Of a DNA stretch of 26,201 nucleotides, positions 22,990 to 26,201 are shown one piece after another (position 1 is the stretch's first letter; every line of letters begins with the position of its first letter). The stretch is taken from assembly GCA_964526035.1 (NCBI GenBank), contig CAZGKE010000034.1, positions 1-26,201 on the forward strand, given 5' to 3'. Position numbers and translations under genes: made by a program. Origin of the DNA: DAOMOD01 sp964526035. Its GTDB lineage: Bacteria; Pseudomonadota; Gammaproteobacteria; Xanthomonadales; BPKI01. The notes under the pieces were generated by a model. It was not told where the DNA came from. It did not search any database and was given only the letters and a program-made list of their open reading frames with translations.

Positions 22990-23412
22990 ATGAGACACCC
23001 CGTGCGCGCTGCTCGTTCCCAACGCTCCCTGCTCGACCGCTTCGGTGCTTCCGCATCGCTGCTCTGCGCGCTGCACTGCGCACTGCTGCCTGTCGGTCTG
23101 GCGCTGCTTCCGGCCTTGGCCGGGAGCCTGCTGGCGGAGCGCAGCTTCGAGTTGGGGTTCGTGCTGTTTGCCTCGGCGCTGGCGGTCCTGACGGTTGCCC
23201 TCAGCTGGCGTCGTCACCACGTCGGCGCCGCGCTGTGGCTGCTGGTACCGGGTGTCGTCCTGCTGTGGACGGGGTCGTTCACCGACCTGCACGACATTGA
23301 GCCCTTGCATACGATCATGGTGACGATGGGCGGCACCCTGGTGGGCATCGGCCATCTGGTCAACCTGCGTCTGGCCCACGGACACGTTCACGACGCCACC
23401 TGTCAACATTGA
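22990..23412 (+). CDS. MerC-domain metal transport protein
   Basis: A 140-aa integral membrane protein of the MerC family with four hydrophobic segments (about 21-46, 53-72, 79-95, 107-127). The family metal motif is Cys26-Ala-Leu-His29-Cys30 (LLCALHCALLPVGLALLP). A His/Cys-rich tail (HGHVHDATCQH) could also bind metal. MerC proteins import mercuric ion in mer operons, but no other mer gene is here. Beside a DUF2796/ABC/DUF3299 system a role with zinc is more likely. ATG 22990 is preferred; TTG 22972 would overlap the putative operator. There is no clear RBS, so translation may depend on coupling with the upstream paralogue or on a very short leader. Confidence 0.88.
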   Translation: MRHPVRAARSQRSLLDRFGASASLLCALHCALLPVGLALLPALAGSLLAERSFELGFVLFASALAVLTVALSWRRHHVGAALWLLVPGVVLLWTGSFTDLHDIEPLHTIMVTMGGTLVGIGHLVNLRLAHGHVHDATCQH

Positions 23413-23476
23413 GTTTCCCTCCGCTGCACCGGTCAGTGTAGTCTGGTGGGTCGTACATACCGAGGAGTCGAATACC

Positions 23477-23617
23477 ATGGGCAAGGGTGATCGCCGCACC
23501 TTTCGCGGCAAGATTGCAAAACGCAGCTACGGCAACGCCCGTCCGCACAGCGTGAAGCCGAAAGTCGCCGCCGCCGCAGCACCGGTGGCCAAGACAGCGA
23601 CGCGCAAGAAGGCATAG
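23477..23617 (+). CDS. Small ribosomal subunit protein bTHX
   Basis: A 46-aa, strongly basic protein. Residues 1-24 (MGKGDRRTFRGKIAKRSYGNARP) match the bTHX (30S protein THX) family, whose members sit in the head of the 30S subunit and stabilise rRNA. The remaining 22 residues are an Ala/Lys/Val tail (KPKVAAAAAPVAKTATRKKA). A good Shine-Dalgarno, GAGGAG (23462-23467), lies 9 nt before the ATG. The 64 bp upstream contain no convincing -35/-10 pair. It stands between MerC and hutI without functional link to either and is short enough to be missed by gene callers. Confidence 0.87.
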   Translation: MGKGDRRTFRGKIAKRSYGNARPHSVKPKVAAAAAPVAKTATRKKA

Positions 23618-23621
23618 GTGG

Positions 23622-23640
23622 AGGTTTGCGACGCAAGCCT
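23622..23640. terminator. Hairpin between convergent bTHX and hutI
   Basis: An 8-bp stem with one G-T wobble (AGGTTTGC 23622-23629, GCAAGCCT 23633-23640) and a GAC loop sits in the 21-bp gap between the convergent bTHX and hutI stops, its edge overlapping the hutI stop codon. It lacks a T-tract, so termination activity is uncertain. Confidence 0.4.
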
Positions 23641-24856
23641 ATGACAATGGCCTGCCCGCCACGTAGACCTGGCGGGCGTGCTGGCTGCCGATCCAGTAGC
23701 TGAGTTCGGCCGGATGGCCGATGTCCCACAGGGCGACATCGGCACGCTGACCAGGCAGCAGCCTCCCGCGATCAGTGAGCCCCAGAGCACCCGCAGCGTT
23801 GATCGTCGCGCCGCGCAGCGCCTCCTCTGGCGTCAGCCGGAACAGCGTGCATGCCATGTTCATCGCCTGGGTGAGCGACAGCAGCGGCGACGTTCCGGGA
23901 TTGAGATCGGTGGCCACCGCCATCGGTACCCGCGCGGCACGCAAGGCGTCGACCGGCGGAAGCTGCGTCTCGCGGAGAGCGTAGAAGGCCCCGGGTAGCA
24001 GAACCGCGGTGGTTCCTGCGGCCGCCATGGCCGCCACACCGGGCATGTCGGTGTACTCGAGATGGTCGGCGGAGAGCGCCCCCCATTCGGCGGCGATTGC
24101 GGCAGCGGCCGAGTTGCTCAGCTGGTCGGCGTGCAGCTTGACCGAAATACCCGCGCTCCGTGCAGCTGCGAACACGCGCGCAACTTCAGCGCCGCTGAAG
24201 GCGATCGGCTCCATATAGGCGTCCACGGCATCGGCGAGATCTTCGGCGGCGACAGCGGGGATCAGCACATCGCAGATCAGGTCGATGTACGCGTCGCGAT
24301 CGTCGGCGAATTCCGGAGGCAAGGCGTGGGCCGCGAGCAGGGTGGTGCGCACCTCGATTCCCAGCATCTGTCCAAGTCGTCGCGCCACGCGCAGCTGCTT
24401 GAGCTCGTCGTCAAAGGTCAGGCCATAGCCCGACTTGATCTCCAGCGTGGTGACACCGCCAGAGATCAGCCCGCGGGCGCGCGGCAGAGACTCGGCAAGC
24501 AGCCCTTCCTCGTCGGCGGCGCGGGTGGCGCGAACTGTCGAGAGAATGCCGCCGCCGCCCCGCGCGATGTCACGGTAGCTCGCGCCCTGCAGACGCAGCT
24601 CGAATTCGCCCACGCGGCTGCCGGCAAACACCAGATGGGTGTGGCAGTCGATCAGGCCCGGCGTCGCCAGCGCGTCTCCGGCCGACGCGATCGTTTTCGC
24701 AAGCGACGCGGGTTCGCCGGGGAGGTCGCAGGCGGGACCAGCAAAGACGATGAGCCCATCTTTCCAGCCGAGCGCAGCCTGATCCACCAGCCCGTAGCCG
24801 GAGTCGTCGGCCAGCGTGACGAGACGCAGGTCGAGCAGCAGATGGTCCCAGGGCAT
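23639..24856 (-). CDS. hutI: Imidazolonepropionase
   Basis: A 405-aa cytoplasmic amidohydrolase of the histidine utilisation pathway that hydrolyses 4-imidazolone-5-propionate to N-formimino-L-glutamate. Metal and catalytic residues are in place: His72 and His74 (LIDCHTHLVFAGSR), His177 (LAAHALPPEF), His242 (KLHADQLSN), His265 (ADHLEYT) and Asp317 (ATDLNPGTSP). The family segments ARGGGGILSTVRATR (98-112) and LEIKSGYGL (138-146) bind substrate. Length is normal. ATG 24856 fits the family N-terminus; the open frame further upstream overlaps hutF and is not coding. It is divergent from hutF with 59 bp between, which must hold both promoters; no HutC-type operator is recognisable. Confidence 0.96.
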   Translation of the reverse strand: MPWDHLLLDLRLVTLADDSGYGLVDQAALGWKDGLIVFAGPACDLPGEPASLAKTIASAGDALATPGLIDCHTHLVFAGSRVGEFELRLQGASYRDIARGGGGILSTVRATRAADEEGLLAESLPRARGLISGGVTTLEIKSGYGLTFDDELKQLRVARRLGQMLGIEVRTTLLAAHALPPEFADDRDAYIDLICDVLIPAVAAEDLADAVDAYMEPIAFSGAEVARVFAAARSAGISVKLHADQLSNSAAAAIAAEWGALSADHLEYTDMPGVAAMAAAGTTAVLLPGAFYALRETQLPPVDALRAARVPMAVATDLNPGTSPLLSLTQAMNMACTLFRLTPEEALRGATINAAGALGLTDRGRLLPGQRADVALWDIGHPAELSYWIGSQHARQVYVAGRPLS

Positions 24857-24915
24857 GTCGGACACGGCAGAAATGTGTAGTCTCGGCGCCCTGTGTTGAA
24901 GCTTGCGGAAGGGCA

Positions 24916-26201
24916 ATGACCTATTGTGCCGACTACCTGTGGTCCGCGCACGGCGGGCGTCGGGATGTCGAACTGGCCGTCGCGGTTGCAGGAAGCGCGC
25001 GCTGGGCGCTGCCAGGCGTCCCCAATATCCATTCCCACGCATTCCAGCGCGCCATGGCTGGCCTCGCCGAGCGCGCCGGCCCCGGGGACGACAGCTTCTG
25101 GACCTGGCGCGAGGCGATGTACGCCTGCGCCCAGCGCATGACCCCCGAGCGCCTGCGTGCAGTCGCGGCCCAGCTCTACGCCGAGATGCTGGAAGCGGGC
25201 TACACCTGGGTCTGCGAGTTCCACTACCTGCATCATCAGCCCGGAGGGCGCCTGCATGCGCCGCCCGAGGCGATGGCTCTGGCCCTGATCGAGGCGGCGC
25301 AGGAAGCGGGCATCGGCATGACGCTGCTGCCTGTGCTCTACCAGCGCGGTGGCTTCGACGGTGCTGCCCTGAACGAGCGGCAGCGGCGTTTCGGTCATGA
25401 CACCGAGGCCTTTCTGCGCATGCTGGACAGCCTGGCGAGCCATCAAGCGCCGCGCCTCCGGCTCGGCATTGCCTTTCACTCGCTGCGCGCGGTGACACTC
25501 GAAGCCATTCGCGACGTGATCGAATCAACGGCCGCGGAAGAACGTCCGCTGCATATCCACATCGCCGAACAGGTCGGCGAGGTCCAGGAGTGCCTGGCCC
25601 GTCACGAGAAGCGTCCGGTCGACTGGCTGTTCGATCATGTAGCGGTGGATTCGCGCTGGACGCTGGTGCACGCGACCCACCTCAGCGTGGAAGAGCGCAA
25701 GCGCATCGCGCGCAGCGGCGCCGTGGTGGCGCTGTGTCCGACCACGGAGGCCAATCTCGGCGACGGTCTGTTCCCGCTCGCCGAGTACCTGTCCGACAGC
25801 GGACGCATCGGCATCGGTTCCGACAGCCAGGTGTCGGTGTCACCCGTTGAGGAATTGCGCTGGCTCGAGTACGGCCAGCGCCTGATCTCGCGTCGCCGCA
25901 ATCGCGCGGCGTTGAACGCCGGCGAAAGCAGCGGCGAGGTGCTGCTCGGCGCGTGCCTCGGCGGCGGTTGGCAGGCAGCCGGGCTGCACGAGGCGCCCGT
26001 GGGCGACATCGTCGTGCTCGATGAGAACGCGCCGCTGCTCGCCAGCGCAAGCGAAGAAGACCTTGTGGACCGCTGGGTGTTCGCCGGCAATCGACCGCTG
26101 GTGCGCGAGGTGTTTGCCGGGGGCGAGCGCCTGGTCGAGAACGGTCGGCACGTGCGCGGCGACGCGATCGCCGAGCGCTTCCGGAGCGCGATGGCGGACA
26201 T
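24916..26201 (+). CDS. hutF: Formimidoylglutamate deiminase, 3' end beyond window
   Basis: 428 codons of an amidohydrolase-superfamily enzyme that deaminates N-formimino-L-glutamate, the HutI product, to N-formyl-L-glutamate and ammonia; HutG then releases formate and glutamate. Motifs: His39 and His41 (VPNIHSHAFQRAMAGLAER), WTWREAMY (59-66), FHYLHHQPGG (101-110), HIHIAEQ (about 213-219), LVHATHL (about 255-261), CPTTEANLGDG (about 275-285) and GSDSQVSVSPVEELRWLEYGQRL (about 301-323), a HutF hallmark. Family length is about 450 aa, so only a short C-terminal piece is missing. GGAAGG at 24907-24912 precedes ATG 24916 closely. Presence of hutF shows that histidine is degraded by the five-step deiminase route rather than by direct formiminoglutamase. 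Confidence 0.95.
   Translation, partial: MTYCADYLWSAHGGRRDVELAVAVAGSARWALPGVPNIHSHAFQRAMAGLAERAGPGDDSFWTWREAMYACAQRMTPERLRAVAAQLYAEMLEAGYTWVCEFHYLHHQPGGRLHAPPEAMALALIEAAQEAGIGMTLLPVLYQRGGFDGAALNERQRRFGHDTEAFLRMLDSLASHQAPRLRLGIAFHSLRAVTLEAIRDVIESTAAEERPLHIHIAEQVGEVQECLARHEKRPVDWLFDHVAVDSRWTLVHATHLSVEERKRIARSGAVVALCPTTEANLGDGLFPLAEYLSDSGRIGIGSDSQVSVSPVEELRWLEYGQRLISRRRNRAALNAGESSGEVLLGACLGGGWQAAGLHEAPVGDIVVLDENAPLLASASEEDLVDRWVFAGNRPLVREVFAGGERLVENGRHVRGDAIAERFRSAMAD

Noticed and set aside
22613..23412. mer (mercury resistance) operon
   Set aside because: Two MerC-like proteins are present but there is no merR, merT, merP or merA; the neighbours point to zinc instead.
24857..25528. N-terminal extension of hutI in the same open frame
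   Set aside because: The extension is Arg/Pro/Ala-rich, lies antisense to hutF, and the imidazolonepropionase family N-terminus begins at 24856.

Overview
This is a GC-rich, gene-dense stretch of a gammaproteobacterial draft genome. The order Lysobacterales/Xanthomonadales is the best guess, for three reasons. Gene content and codon bias fit. REP-type palindromes with GTGGGAG heads and GGGGC...GCCCC stems are present. Two intergenic arrays of 7-bp tandem repeats (ATCAGCY and TCCCGNG) are of a kind familiar from that order. A run of exactly 100 N (22513-22612) marks a scaffold join of unknown true length. The taxonomic call is inference; no rRNA or marker phylogeny could be used.

Left part (1-7494): the 3' part of an S9-family serine peptidase (+), then a large MscK/KefA-type mechanosensitive channel (-). 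A divergent two-gene unit (+) follows: a membrane-anchored strictosidine-synthase/SMP-30-like beta-propeller translationally coupled (GTGA overlap) to prmC, the release-factor glutamine methyltransferase. After it comes a 253-aa protein of unknown function. Next (7522-12297, all -) is a drug-efflux operon: tetR, a periplasmic adaptor and an RND permease, with a perfect 16-bp palindromic operator just upstream of tetR. No outer-membrane partner is in the window. Single genes on the minus strand follow: a Sel1-repeat protein, a hemerythrin-like HHE protein and an exported amidohydrolase.

Centre (15223-19625, all -): a complete Anbu-type cluster. In transcription order it encodes a circularly permuted ATP-grasp enzyme, an alpha-E (DUF403) protein, a transglutaminase-like protease and Anbu, the HslV-like proteasome homologue. 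It is thought to form and/or cleave peptide-type bonds on an unknown substrate. The cluster is interrupted by a hairpin-bearing 212-bp gap between the first two genes and by a 278-bp repeat-rich gap in front of the Anbu gene. The latter holds two heptad arrays flanking a 77-bp inverted REP pair.

Right part (19746-23412): a probable zinc-acquisition locus. A histidine-rich DUF2796 (ZrgA-like) protein, an ABC ATPase, an FtsX-type permease and a DUF3299 protein form a tightly coupled minus-strand operon. Two MerC-family membrane proteins diverge from it on the plus strand, and a Zur-box-like sequence lies before the second. The assembly gap removes the 5' ends of the DUF2796 gene and the first merC-like gene, together with their shared promoter region. 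After this come a tiny ribosomal protein gene (bTHX) and divergent hutI (-) and hutF (+, cut by the window end). These two encode steps of the formiminoglutamate-deiminase route of histidine breakdown.
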